From Apoda limacodes (Eukaryota > Arthropoda > Insecta > Lepidoptera > Limacodidae), in the NCBI GenBank assembly GCA_946406115.1, contig OX291542.1, forward strand, positions 22,641,321 through 22,705,320: 64,000 bases of DNA, written 5' to 3'. Made by a program: the position numbers and the translations under genes. The notes beneath the pieces were generated by a model that did not search any database, was not told the origin of the DNA, and was given only the letters and a program-made list of their open reading frames with translations. Positions 44,501-49,344 of this stretch are shown here, piece by piece (positions within the stretch are counted from its first letter, which is position 1; every line of letters starts with the position of its first letter).

Positions 44501-45807
44501 ACTAATAATGTTGTTTATCTATATATATAAAAATTATGTGTTACATAGTTTGTCCGCGATGGACTCCTAAACTACTGAACCGATTTTGATCAAACTTCGT
44601 AACTATCTGCTATTTGATCCAACTTAAAATATAAGATAGATTTTATCTCGATCTGTTAAGTGCGAGCTGGACTCAGGCACTTTAGGTAAAAACTAACTTT
44701 CGCCGGGTTACAAGGGCACGGCGGCAGAACAATATTTGCTGGGACTGCTAGTAAATTTTAAAAACTACTCAAATGAAAGGTGTCGGCGGCAAAATTGGCA
44801 CCATTAAAAGTGTAAAAATAAAATTTGGAAACTTTGTAAACCAAAATGAAGAAACTCTAATTAAAATAATCTATAAACTGTATAATCAGTACTTACCATG
44901 TAAAAGTAAGACAGTGCAGTACAAATAGACCAAAATACAGAACCGCTCTTTACACTTTTCAGCCACAAATAATATGTAAACTGCAATGCAAAAATAGCAA
45001 TGCCTTCATTGTCATAGCTTCCTGCTACAGATCTACTGCTGTATCCAGGGACTACTGCTATAAAGCATGCAGCAAATAAGCCAGCACCTTTTGACCACAG
45101 CTCTGAAGTTAACAAATATGTCGCTATTGCCGTTAATCCACTAAAACAGAAAATTTGTGTTAAATGAGTCTTAGAGTACAGTGCAGCAAACTTTTCTGTT
45201 CAAGGTAAATATCAAAACGACTGTCGGCATATACTGTGGACCTATATGACAATAACAACACTGGGTCAGAAAAGTATGTTGCTCTGGAATATTTTAGAAA
45301 AACTGGAAAAAAATTACTTCTTACCTAAATACGGGAGCAAGGAATACACATATATCTCTTATATGTATAGGAATATTAAGTGTGTGCAATATCCAATGGA
45401 TTGTGCCTGATGTTATCATAAGTCCAGGATACACAGTTCCTCCAACAATACGGCCTAGAGGATACCATGCTCTCTCATCAAACCAATTTAAGAAATTGTA
45501 GAAACCATGTTGCACCATGTACGCGGTAGAACGATAGTTAAACCTGGAATAAGTCACTAAGTTCTTATTGGAAAGGTTATAATTTGACAAGTGGGTATTC
45601 ATGTTTAATGAGTGTATAAACTTACCAAGGATCAAACTCGTGTATAATGCTCTCAAAACGTATAACAGCAAAAAGCCGGGATGCAAAGCCGGCCAACCAT
45701 GCTAGCGACAAAACTATAACAGTAATAAGAGTGCTGTAGCCGGCTGTGTTGTTGAATATTGCTGTTCTTTGGCTATGGCCGGGCTTTACTTCAGTAGCCG
45801 CCGGCAT
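14469..45807 (-). CDS. STT3B: STT3B, catalytic subunit of oligosaccharyltransferase (14 exons, 769 aa)
   Basis: Catalytic subunit of the ER oligosaccharyltransferase, a polytopic membrane protein that transfers the lipid-linked glycan to Asn in N-X-S/T sequons. The spliced reading frame (join of 14466-free exons ending at TGA 14469-14471) shows the first acidic motif in HEFDPW (D59), the second in YDNEG (177-179), SVSE (358-361), the catalytic WWDYG (553-557) and the DNNTWN region (571-576) with sequons at N565, N572 and N576. The C-terminal tail is short and Lys/Arg-rich. Length 769 aa fits insect STT3B. The loop between the last membrane helices and the lumenal domain, and the divergent C-tail, favour the STT3B over the STT3A paralogue. 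All 13 introns are GT-AG with consistent phases: 82, 184, 1834, 13336, 5364, 1699, 1431, 1006, 438, 689, 583, 1064 and 1319 bp. No frameshift or stop was seen. Assignment to STT3B rather than STT3A is from family knowledge; the gene model is read directly. Confidence 0.95.
14547..15865 (-). other. STT3B intron 13
   Basis: GT-AG intron. AT-rich, with a short direct repeat of GTTTGTATACTACAAAAAAA near 14945-14985. No gene seen. Confidence 0.6.
15866..15950 (-). CDS. STT3B: STT3B exon 13
   Basis: Residues 716-744: [20 protein letters not shown] and SGSAMSKK. Short exon of the basic C-terminal tail. Flanked by TTTCAG and GTAAG, in phase with exons 12 and 14. Confidence 0.85.
15951..17014 (-). 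other. STT3B intron 12
   Basis: GT-AG intron, 1064 bp. A plus-strand 73-codon open frame at 16421-16642 is not recognised and lacks signs of being a gene. Poly-A-rich near 16620-16800. Confidence 0.6.
17015..17143 (-). CDS. STT3B: STT3B exon 12
   Basis: Residues 673-715: a short Gly/Pro-rich stretch, [20 protein letters not shown], then [11 protein letters not shown], which is strongly conserved among STT3 proteins. It is too short to stand out as an open frame by itself. Placed by phase and by family knowledge. Confidence 0.9.
17144..17726 (-). other. STT3B intron 11 with SINE head at 17555-17690
   Basis: GT-AG intron. On the minus strand the 17690-17555 block reads TGGCGCAGTGGTAG (A-box-like), then GGTCCCGGTTTCCATTCC, a degraded tRNA-derived SINE of family D. 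Confidence 0.55.
17727..17824 (-). CDS. STT3B: STT3B exon 11
   Basis: Residues 641-672: [18 protein letters not shown] then [11 protein letters not shown]. The acceptor TCACAG and the donor GTTAGT are both recognisable. Confidence 0.92.
17825..18513 (-). other. STT3B intron 10 with tRNA-like SINE at 18060-18145
   Basis: GT-AG intron. On the minus strand, TAAAGCGGTAGTTTGG then GGATGTTCGATCCCCGGCG at 18145-18060 form A-box and B-box-like blocks of a tRNA-derived SINE. The 18285-18330 region has AAGTGCGAGTCGAACTC, a scrap of the dispersed repeat. Confidence 0.55.
18514..18756 (-). CDS. STT3B: STT3B exon 10
   Basis: Residues 560-640: [20 protein letters not shown] with three N-glycosylation sequons, then [20 protein letters not shown] and [10 protein letters not shown] of the lumenal domain. 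Exactly 81 codons, phase 0 on both sides. Confidence 0.93.
18757..19194 (-). other. STT3B intron 9
   Basis: GT-AG intron of 438 bp. The short frames crossing it are extensions of exons 9 and 10, not genes. Confidence 0.6.
19195..19297 (-). CDS. STT3B: STT3B exon 9 (WWDYG motif)
   Basis: Residues 525-559: [19 protein letters not shown], then [10 protein letters not shown], which carries the hallmark WWDYG sequon-recognition motif. It is the shortest central exon (103 nt). The donor GTATAT is weaker than the others but phase 0 is kept. Confidence 0.93.
19298..20303 (-). other. STT3B intron 8, carrying a MITE
   Basis: GT-AG intron. It holds the MITE at 19409-19897 and otherwise AT-rich sequence. 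Around 20115-20165 is a Helitron-like scrap (GTTGACGTAGGAATCC). Confidence 0.6.
19409..19897. mobile_element. MITE with about 31-bp inverted termini
   Basis: The left end AAGCACGGACGCGAAGCACG at 19409 pairs with the right end, whose reverse complement reads AAGCACGGACGCGACGCATG. Both continue AAGAATTTCGTA. Two or three mismatches in 31. No open frame inside. ACTA occurs next to both ends, shifted by one base. Confidence 0.6.
20304..20494 (-). CDS. STT3B: STT3B exon 8
   Basis: Residues 462-524: [18 protein letters not shown] (basic loop), the last membrane helix, then [20 protein letters not shown] at the start of the large lumenal domain. The donor GTGAGT falls two bases into a Gly codon. 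Confidence 0.92.
20495..21925 (-). other. STT3B intron 7
   Basis: GT-AG intron, very AT-rich with poly-T runs near 21190 and 21630. No repeat family recognised. Confidence 0.6.
21926..22113 (-). CDS. STT3B: STT3B exon 7
   Basis: Residues 399-461: [20 protein letters not shown], a further membrane segment, then the variable cytosolic loop with [13 protein letters not shown]. The loop resembles STT3B more than STT3A. It ends in phase 0 with donor GTGAGT. Confidence 0.92.
22114..23812 (-). other. STT3B intron 6 with SINE
   Basis: GT-AG intron. It contains the family A SINE at 22155-22395 and otherwise AT-rich sequence. Frames such as those at 22455-22670 are not recognisable proteins. Confidence 0.55.
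22155..22395 (-). repeat. tRNA-derived SINE, family A
   Basis: On the minus strand the head reads GCCTAGTTGGTAGTGTG (A box) and GTGTGGGTTCGATTCCC (B box). The family tail follows: TTTATGTCATAATATAAATA, a poly-T-like stretch, then the terminal part with CAAACAGCGCTGTGTGTAAT. Closely matches 46490-46760. Confidence 0.75.
23813..23991 (-). CDS. STT3B: STT3B exon 6
   Basis: Residues 339-398: [17 protein letters not shown], then [10 protein letters not shown], the STT3 external-loop motif that closes over the donor glycan, followed by a membrane helix and NINDERVF. A phase-consistent GTAAGT donor splits a Val codon. Confidence 0.93.
24205..24830 (+). repeat. Dispersed lepidopteran repeat, near full-length copy
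   Basis: Starts ATCGGCCAAGTGCGAGCTAG with GGTTCCGTACC and ends CGGACGGACGGACAGACAG, CTATAAGGGTTCCG and TACGGAACCCTAAAAA. Opposite orientation to the 8905-9250 copy. It holds no convincing protein. A GGGGGGG run lies at about 24470. Confidence 0.65.
25344..25616. mobile_element. MITE with about 50-bp inverted termini
   Basis: The left terminus TATGTCGCAGTGACATTGTA plus AATGACGTTAGATTAGAATC and CTACCTAGT is matched by an inverted right terminus ending TGTCACTGCGACATA at 25616. Only a few mismatches. A GAGCGAGCGAAGCGAGCGGG block sits in the centre. No transposase. TA flanks are possible. Confidence 0.65.
25860..26035 (+). repeat. Partial dispersed lepidopteran repeat
   Basis: AACTTGATACCTTCACGCAT, GTCTTGACAGACAGACAAAC and TCTATAAGGGTTCC match the 3' half of the 24205-24830 repeat in the same orientation. 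Confidence 0.5.
26218..28058 (-). mobile_element. Tc1/mariner-superfamily transposon with long TIRs (about 1.84 kb)
   Basis: The termini are inverted repeats of about 110-125 bp. From the left end TGTGAGTCTT at 26223, through AAAGTGCACATATGAAAATG, CCCATTTTTATCGAAGGAA and a run into TATATTTTATAGATTTTTTT. The same series is read on the minus strand from 28053 to about 27930. A TA lies at both outer edges (26216-26217 and 28059-28060), compatible with TA target duplication. The interior holds one transposase gene on the minus strand, now broken. The element sits in intron 5 of STT3B. Confidence 0.75.
26347..27349 (-). pseudogene. DDE transposase with DUF4817-like N-terminus, broken
   Basis: Cut-and-paste transposase. 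The start at 27349 gives [20 protein letters not shown], the N-terminal helix-turn-helix block seen in insect proteins annotated DUF4817 ([14 protein letters not shown] follows). The first catalytic Asp is in [13 protein letters not shown], the second in [10 protein letters not shown] and the third acidic residue in [11 protein letters not shown], 37 residues after the second. There are two lesions: an in-frame TAA at 26786-26788 after KGENPK, and a one-base frameshift near 26660-26690, after which the frame starting [12 protein letters not shown] runs to 26347. Otherwise collinear with full-length family members. The family call is from motifs; the spacing suggests a DD37D-like group. Confidence 0.8.
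28655..28728 (+). repeat. 5S rRNA-derived fragment
   Basis: GCGAAGCAACATCAGACGGA then GTTAGTTATTGGATGGGTGA and TCGCCTGG follow the 3' half of 5S rRNA with substitutions. Likely a 5S pseudogene scrap or SINE3 head. Similar to 8846-8892 but followed by different sequence. Confidence 0.55.
28855..29105 (-). repeat. tRNA-derived SINE (common lepidopteran family B)
   Basis: Shows the recognisable blocks CCCTACTGCTGGGGCACAG, CCTAGTGCGGATTGTGGACT, TGCAGGTTTCTTCACGATGT and TTTTCGTTCACCGAAAAGC. The B-box-like GGTGGTTCGAGACCCGGCG is on the minus strand near 29060-29090. The block order matches a known lepidopteran SINE. Confidence 0.65.
29356..29527 (-). CDS. STT3B: STT3B exon 5
   Basis: Residues 282-338: [18 protein letters not shown], a short charged loop, a long membrane helix and IAPWSG. 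Less conserved than its neighbours, as expected for this loop. The acceptor ATCAG and donor GTAAG keep the frame with exons 4 and 6. Confidence 0.92.
29528..30787 (-). other. STT3B intron 4, proximal part before the inverted repeat
   Basis: AT-rich. A dispersed block at 30187-30345 (GTTTGTTATGTTATCCAATC...) is repeated at 55608-55720, followed by a SINE family A tail remnant at about 30300-30400 (GGACCAGATGGCGCTATAAG). No gene. Confidence 0.5.
30788..30965 (+). repeat. 92-bp terminal tandem repeats, left end
   Basis: Two copies starting TCGTTGGTTCTGG at 30788 and 30880. Each continues with CTCCAACCCCAACCCC, CGCCTAAAAACTTTTCTGC and CGCTTGACCACTCTCAAAAC. The first is somewhat diverged. GC-rich compared with the surrounding intron. 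Confidence 0.75.
31560..33760 (+). pseudogene. Decayed protein-primed family-B DNA polymerase (left arm)
   Basis: Short plus-strand pieces, separated by stops and frameshifts, follow the order of a Polinton/Maverick or adintovirus-type PolB. A YADF exonuclease-I-like block is at about 32338-32350, with Val where the catalytic Glu is expected. [10 protein letters not shown] (exonuclease II) is at 32766-32798, a [12 protein letters not shown] block at about 33430-33465, [10 protein letters not shown] at 33568-33600 and an ENVEKR block near 33720. Many in-frame stops make it non-functional. A SINE fragment interrupts it at 33000-33165. Family assignment is by motif recognition; a captured linear-plasmid-type PolB is the alternative. 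Confidence 0.65.
33000..33165 (-). repeat. SINE family A tail inserted in left-arm unit 1
   Basis: AAATATTTTTGGACATTACA, CACAGCGCCGTCTAGCCCC and GGGTACCAGACAACGGATA match the SINE at 46490-46760. It replaces roughly 140 bp of the polymerase unit that is present in the other copies and is absent from the right arm. Confidence 0.7.
33948..35047 (+). repeat. Polymerase repeat unit 2 (complete, about 1.1 kb)
   Basis: Runs from AAAGATTGAGAAATAAAAAT to the next identical start at 35048. It is the fullest copy and includes the TCTTCCAAATCAAGACGC segment missing from units 3 and 4. Contains decayed PolB segments in plus orientation with multiple stops. Confidence 0.75.
35048..36297 (+). repeat. Polymerase repeat unit 3 (rearranged)
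   Basis: Starts like unit 2, but after CATGAATTTGTTA jumps to TGTCAGCTCAATTT and a shortened tail ending CAATTACTTCAAGCAATT at about 35484. It then restarts inside the unit at AATACCAGTGTATCAAA and runs to 36297. Internal deletion plus partial re-duplication. Confidence 0.7.
36298..36744 (+). repeat. Polymerase repeat unit 4 (short form)
   Basis: Same short form as the first part of unit 3: AAAGATTGAGAAAT start, TGTCAGCTCAATTT junction, CAATTACTTCAAGCAATT end. The central unique spacer follows. Confidence 0.7.
36745..37089 (+). other. Unique centre of the inverted repeat, with a further PolB fragment
   Basis: Not present elsewhere in the palindrome. At 36985-37015 a plus-strand [10 protein letters not shown] block resembles the C-terminal part of Polinton-type PolB. 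No long open frame. This spacer would be the loop of a hairpin. Confidence 0.5.
37090..38968 (-). repeat. Two inverted polymerase repeat units
   Basis: Reverse-complement copies of the left-side units: about 37090-37862 is a partial unit of the short form (GAGCTGACATAACAAATTC junction). 37863-38968 is a complete unit including GCGTCTTGATTTGGAAGAGA. They lead directly into the right arm at 38969. Confidence 0.75.
38969..40300 (-). pseudogene. Decayed family-B DNA polymerase (right arm, inverted copy)
   Basis: Mirror image of 31500-32830 with the same stop-ridden PolB remnants, including the exonuclease-II-like block (about 39000-39035) and the YADF-like block (about 39430-39450). Differences from the left arm are scattered single bases, for example near 38985 and 40232. 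Both copies share the same lesions, so decay came before duplication. Confidence 0.65.
40809..41068 (-). repeat. 92-93-bp terminal tandem repeats, right end
   Basis: Inverted counterpart of the left-end array: copies at about 40810-40897 and 40898-40990, and a degenerate third at 40991-41068 containing a poly-T expansion. One more copy than on the left, so the outer ends differ in copy number. Confidence 0.75.
41069..42863 (-). other. STT3B intron 4, distal part
   Basis: AT-rich. A Helitron-like scrap at 41105-41190 (CGGTTATCGGCGTGAAACTC). A plus-strand 118-codon open frame at 41554-41910 contains [11 protein letters not shown], faintly like the first Cys pair of an insect ZAD domain. It lacks the rest, so it is not called as a gene. 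Confidence 0.45.
42864..43062 (-). CDS. STT3B: STT3B exon 4
   Basis: Residues 216-281, beginning [19 protein letters not shown] and ending near [12 protein letters not shown]. Two or three hydrophobic membrane segments are visible. The exon ends with the first base of a Gly codon. The intron after it is the 13.3-kb one that holds the large inverted repeat. Confidence 0.93.
43063..44896 (-). other. STT3B intron 3
   Basis: GT-AG intron of 1834 bp. Holds the Helitron-like element at 44518-44751. The remainder is AT-rich without recognised content. Confidence 0.6.
44518..44751 (+). mobile_element. Non-autonomous Helitron-like element, 234 bp
   Basis: Begins TCTATATATATAAAAATTAT after an A and ends AATATTTGCTGGGACTGCTAG before a T, the 5'-TC...CTAG-3' A/T insertion pattern. 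It contains the family's CTGAACCGATTTTGATCAAA block. Different sequence family from 2001-2320. Confidence 0.6.
44897..45140 (-). CDS. STT3B: STT3B exon 3
   Basis: Residues 134-215, reading [16 protein letters not shown], then a membrane helix and [14 protein letters not shown] with the second acidic metal/lipid-linked-oligosaccharide motif. It ends in phase 0 after YFYM with donor GTAAGT. Confidence 0.93.
45141..45324 (-). other. STT3B intron 2
   Basis: Compact 184-bp GT-AG intron with nothing notable. Intron 1 (45544-45625, 82 bp) is even shorter. Both contrast with the transposon-swollen downstream introns. Confidence 0.7.
45325..45543 (-). CDS. STT3B: STT3B exon 2
   Basis: Residues 61-133. 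It completes the Trp of HEFDPW and continues [15 protein letters not shown] and [16 protein letters not shown], a block conserved across STT3 proteins (first external loop). The acceptor is TTCCAG and the donor GTAAG, leaving two bases of a Ser codon. Confidence 0.93.
45626..45807 (-). CDS. STT3B: STT3B exon 1 (start codon)
   Basis: Residues 1-60 plus two bases of codon 61. The ATG at 45805-45807 opens [10 protein letters not shown], followed by a hydrophobic first membrane segment and the HEFDPW motif whose Asp binds the metal/acceptor. A purine is at -3. The donor GTAAG follows at 45625, splitting a Trp codon. No better upstream ATG was seen in frame. Confidence 0.93.
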
Positions 45808-45910
45808 TGCTGAGTAAGTTATATATCTAATTATTCACACAAACTGTTTTCTCATACATTAAAACAACCCCTACTTTTTTGGGTTTTAGTTTACAAAATC
45901 ACTTTTTGAC

Positions 45911-45941
45911 GACTGACGGCTGGACACGTCTCTTATAAATA
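45911..45941 (-). promoter_or_regulatory. Candidate STT3B core promoter (TATA + initiator)
   Basis: Reading the minus strand, TATTTATAA lies at 45941-45933 and an arthropod-type initiator GTCAGTC at 45917-45911. The TATA-to-initiator-A spacing is about 27 nt, the expected distance. It implies a 5' UTR of about 107 nt without an intron. Inferred from motif and spacing only. Confidence 0.4.
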
Positions 45942-46489
45942 GGGATGTTCGATTAAATTTCGATTAAGGAGTTATGAAATCGATTATAAGGCCGATTAAC
46001 TTTAAATTAAAGATTAAATATATTATTATAGTTACTCCATTAACAAAACTAGAATACTGTTACCTTACATACGTAAATAATTTTATATTTAATACTATTA
46101 TAGTACATAAGATATCAAATGCGATGTCATCAGTCTTTGAATAAACTGATTAGCAAACATACGTGTGTTCAATATTTCATTCGATACCATGTGTGCAAAT
46201 CGTAGCAAAGTAAAAAGTGAAAATGTCGATCGGAAAAACTATATATATAACGTTTAGAACAATATATTGTTGTTATTAGTATTGATACTAAAATGATGGT
46301 ACCGATGCTAATGACATTGATGTTACGAGTTATTGCTAAGCCTATGTACACCAGCCAAGCTGAATACTAAAACCTTTTAAGATCTAACCAAAATCCTGGA
46401 GAATCATGTACAACTGAAAACAAGCCAGCGGAAAGGTATAAATTCCATCAGCGTAAACAAAGGCCGAGCGAGGCAATAAATAATAAATA
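45942..46489. other. Region upstream of STT3B
   Basis: AT-rich intergenic sequence with GATTAA repeats near 45950-46010. No gene seen. Confidence 0.45.
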
Positions 46490-46760
46490 AATATTTTTGG
46501 AGATTACACACAGCGCCGTCTGGCCTCAAAGTAATCAAAGCGTTGTTGTGTTATGGGTACTAGACAACGGATACAAATACATAAATATTACTTTTTTTTG
46601 TAACTACATACAAAAATACACCCAGACCACTGACCTCCCAGACTCAAGACAAACACAAATGTTTATATTATGACATAAATGTTTGGCCAGTGCGGGAATC
46701 GAACCCACACCCTCTGCTTAGCAGCTAGCCACACTACCAACTAGGCTGCGAGGGAGTCAA
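46490..46760 (-). repeat. tRNA-derived SINE, family A (best copy)
   Basis: On the minus strand: GCCTAGTTGGTAGTGTGGCT (A box), GTGTGGGTTCGATTCCCGC (B box), TGTGTTTGTCTTGAGTCTGG, an AT-rich middle, then GACGGCGCTGTGTGTAATCT at the 3' end. Complete enough to define the family. Polymerase III-type internal promoter inferred from the boxes. Confidence 0.8.
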
Positions 46761-46764
46761 AGGA

Positions 46765-47375
46765 ATCAAAGTCAAACCCTCGGACACTCCGAAGAATGGT
46801 AACTTCGATAGAAGTCCCTGAGCCAGACCCGATCAAACGCCTTCGTTATGTCCAGGCTACATGCCGATGCCTCTCCCTGACTATCAATGGCTGGTGCCGA
46901 TCAGTGTGTAAGAACCACTAAAAGGTCACCAGTCAAGCGACGGTCGCTGACCAGGTCGTGTTTTTCTAGATATCTTAGAAGCTGTGTGTTCATCACACGC
47001 TCCATCACCTTAGAGAGGGGAGAGGAAATAGCGATAGGCCTGTTATTCTGATCTATCGCCCTTTTTGGGCACCGGGTGCACATTCGCAGTCTTCCATGAA
47101 GACGGACATTGCCTAGTGTGGTAGGAAAGCGCGAAGAGGGGCGTGAGTACAGAACATAACTTAGGAGCACACTGTTTAAGCTCCACTGCTGATACACCAT
47201 CTGGCCCGCGTCTACGCTGAGCAATGACAGCAACGAGCACCACTGGCCCTCCGCTGTCCGTGCAGTAAATCCTCAAGCGCTCTGACAACCTTACTCACCG
47301 CCAGGAACATAATATTACTCAATGTTAGCGTTATTGTGGCTGCGGTTTTCTGTACGGCGGAGGGAGGTAATAGCT
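46765..47375 (-). pseudogene. LINE fragment with internal deletion (RT joined to 5' leader)
   Basis: 46765-47205 encodes RT pieces on the minus strand (QCPSSWKTANVHPVPKKGDR, SKVMERVMNTQLLRYLEKHD) matching the long LINE at 50440-50870. At about 47208 it joins to sequence matching the LINE 5' leader (GCAATGACAGC..., compare 52660-52800). The intervening endonuclease region, about 1.8 kb in the long copy, is missing. Confidence 0.7.
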
Positions 47376-47595
47376 GAGCTGAGATTTTTTTTACTTATAA
47401 TATCGATGTACATACATATTATCAACGATGAATTTAATTATTCAGAATTTAGTTTCAAATTTTGTAAGGTGTTTGAAGATGGCTTGGTATGGTTCACGGG
47501 GCCACCGGTGAGCATTTAATTACAGGAAAGCGCGCGATCGGTGTTTATACGGGCACATTCGCTGGTGCACTCAATGCGCGAACTGGTCTAGCGCG

Positions 47596-47800
47596 AAGTT
47601 GATCAGGTGATCCGTGACGGCGACCTCGCCCTCGTCGACCGCCCTGACTGGCTGACTTCCATAGTACCGGTTAAGAAATAGGATGGTCTGGTTAGAATAT
47701 GTGCCGATTATAAGGTGCCATTGTACAAAACGATTAAAGTTGACCGTTATCCCTTACCCACGATGGAGGATCTCCTCACTCGTTTACACAGCGTTTCACA
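47596..47800 (+). pseudogene. Ty3/gypsy reverse transcriptase fragment
   Basis: The plus-strand frame reads DWLTSIVPVKK, a stop, then DGLVRICADYKVPLYKTI and DRYPLPTMEDLLTRL. This is the start of a Ty3/gypsy-type RT domain. Only about 65 codons remain, with one in-frame TAG. Upstream sequence (47530-47595) may belong to the same pol gene. Confidence 0.75.
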
Positions 47801-47884
47801 AAAATGCTACCGTAATGAATCAACGAAAAATCTAAAACTAGTTGTCTATCTAAATTTTAAATCTGAAAAATTTCAAAACAATTT

Positions 47885-48475
47885 CCGGTCACCGCAGCCT
47901 ATGAACGCTAACAACACCGGGGGCATGCCGATCCTTTAAGAATTTTACCGCATATTGTAGTCTTTCGAAAAAATCTTGTCAGAGAGCTAATTTTACAATG
48001 TAAGTACTTGACCATCAAAGGTGTGACGATTAATCCCTGCCGATGGTGAGCGGTGCGATGATAGACAGTAGCCATGGGCATCATTTTAAACAATTCCACA
48101 GAACACAGACCATAATACAAGCGGTAGACCGCACACGGAGAGGCAAACTCCCTCCTCTGATTTAATTAAACGAGTCAAAAGGGCAACACTGGCATTCGAG
48201 TGCACCTGCCCCGAGTTGGCAGCATAGACAATACACTATATTAAAAAGGTTGGCAGCAGTACACCATCTGGGGCCGCATCTGTGACTTATAAAGCAACAA
48301 GAACAAGAACAACAAGCCCCGAAGTAAAGTACTGCTTCCGCTCTGTTGAGTAAACCAAGTTTTTGAGGCGTCAGCTTCACCTTGTCTTCCAAATTATCTT
48401 GGAACTGAACATCGCTGTCAACTCCAAGGATCATCATGCTCTTGGAGATGGTTAAAAGCTGCATAGACTACAATA
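47885..48475 (-). pseudogene. LINE 3'-end fragment (same family as 49330-52915)
   Basis: The C-terminal part of the LINE polymerase ORF is recognisable on the minus strand but scrambled by frameshifts (YYGLCSVELFKMMPMATVYH, then a Gly/Cys-rich stretch). It ends with the family 3' tail near 47890 (GGTCACCGCAGCCTATGAAC). Confidence 0.65.
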
Positions 48476-49320
48476 TATATACCTGAAAGAGACGGGTATC
48501 TCGTCCATTTAATTTGCTAACAGTTTGACGCCATCTATCCGTGATGTGGCGAAACTTTTTTACTATATATACCTAAATACATACATTTATAATCTCCAAA
48601 TTAGAACTAAATTATGATCTTTTGCGAGAAATGTGAAGGTTTACTAGCAATAGTAAATTAAATAGGAATGCCACTTTCACGACAATACCTGGTGTAGAGC
48701 GCGAAAAATAGTTTTCCTATACATTTTATACTGCCAGTACACCTTCACATTCCCCGTAAAAGTTCATGGCTAAGCTTTCATAAAGCGTATTTTTCAAATA
48801 TCACATGACACGAATAAAACTTCATTTTTAACGCCGAATATAACTGGTTTACCAATTTAGCGTTGTTCAGAACACAAATTACACAATTATGTATTATACA
48901 TACAAATAAAGTACCGTGTACTGTATCTTATCAAGTTTTATTCATATTATGTCATGAATGAAAAAAAGTGTGTAAATTAAATAATAATAAACTCCAAGTT
49001 AAAATACTTTTATCTAAGTTCATTTTAAAATCAGCATTTTCTTTATAGCGTTTTGATCATAACAGAATCATACATTGCTTGAGCAGTGGTTTGGGGTAAA
49101 TGAGTTTCAGCTGCAGACAGGTGTTGGTTCAATTCCAAACCTGAAACATAAAACTTTTGTTTACTTTTTACACACTTAGGGTTGTCAACCATGCTCTATA
49201 ATAGAGTACTGTACTCTATTTCATATAGGTGTACTTCATAACCTATAACACTTATGATACAATAAGCTAAAATACTATAATTGTGTTAACTATGACTTTT
49301 TACAATAAATACAATAGACT
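48476..49320. other. Intergenic spacer
   Basis: AT-rich, no gene or recognised repeat. Several GTACTGTACTCTAT-type short repeats near 49205. Confidence 0.45.
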
Positions 49321-49344
49321 TTTTTTTAAAGGTGGCAAACAAGC

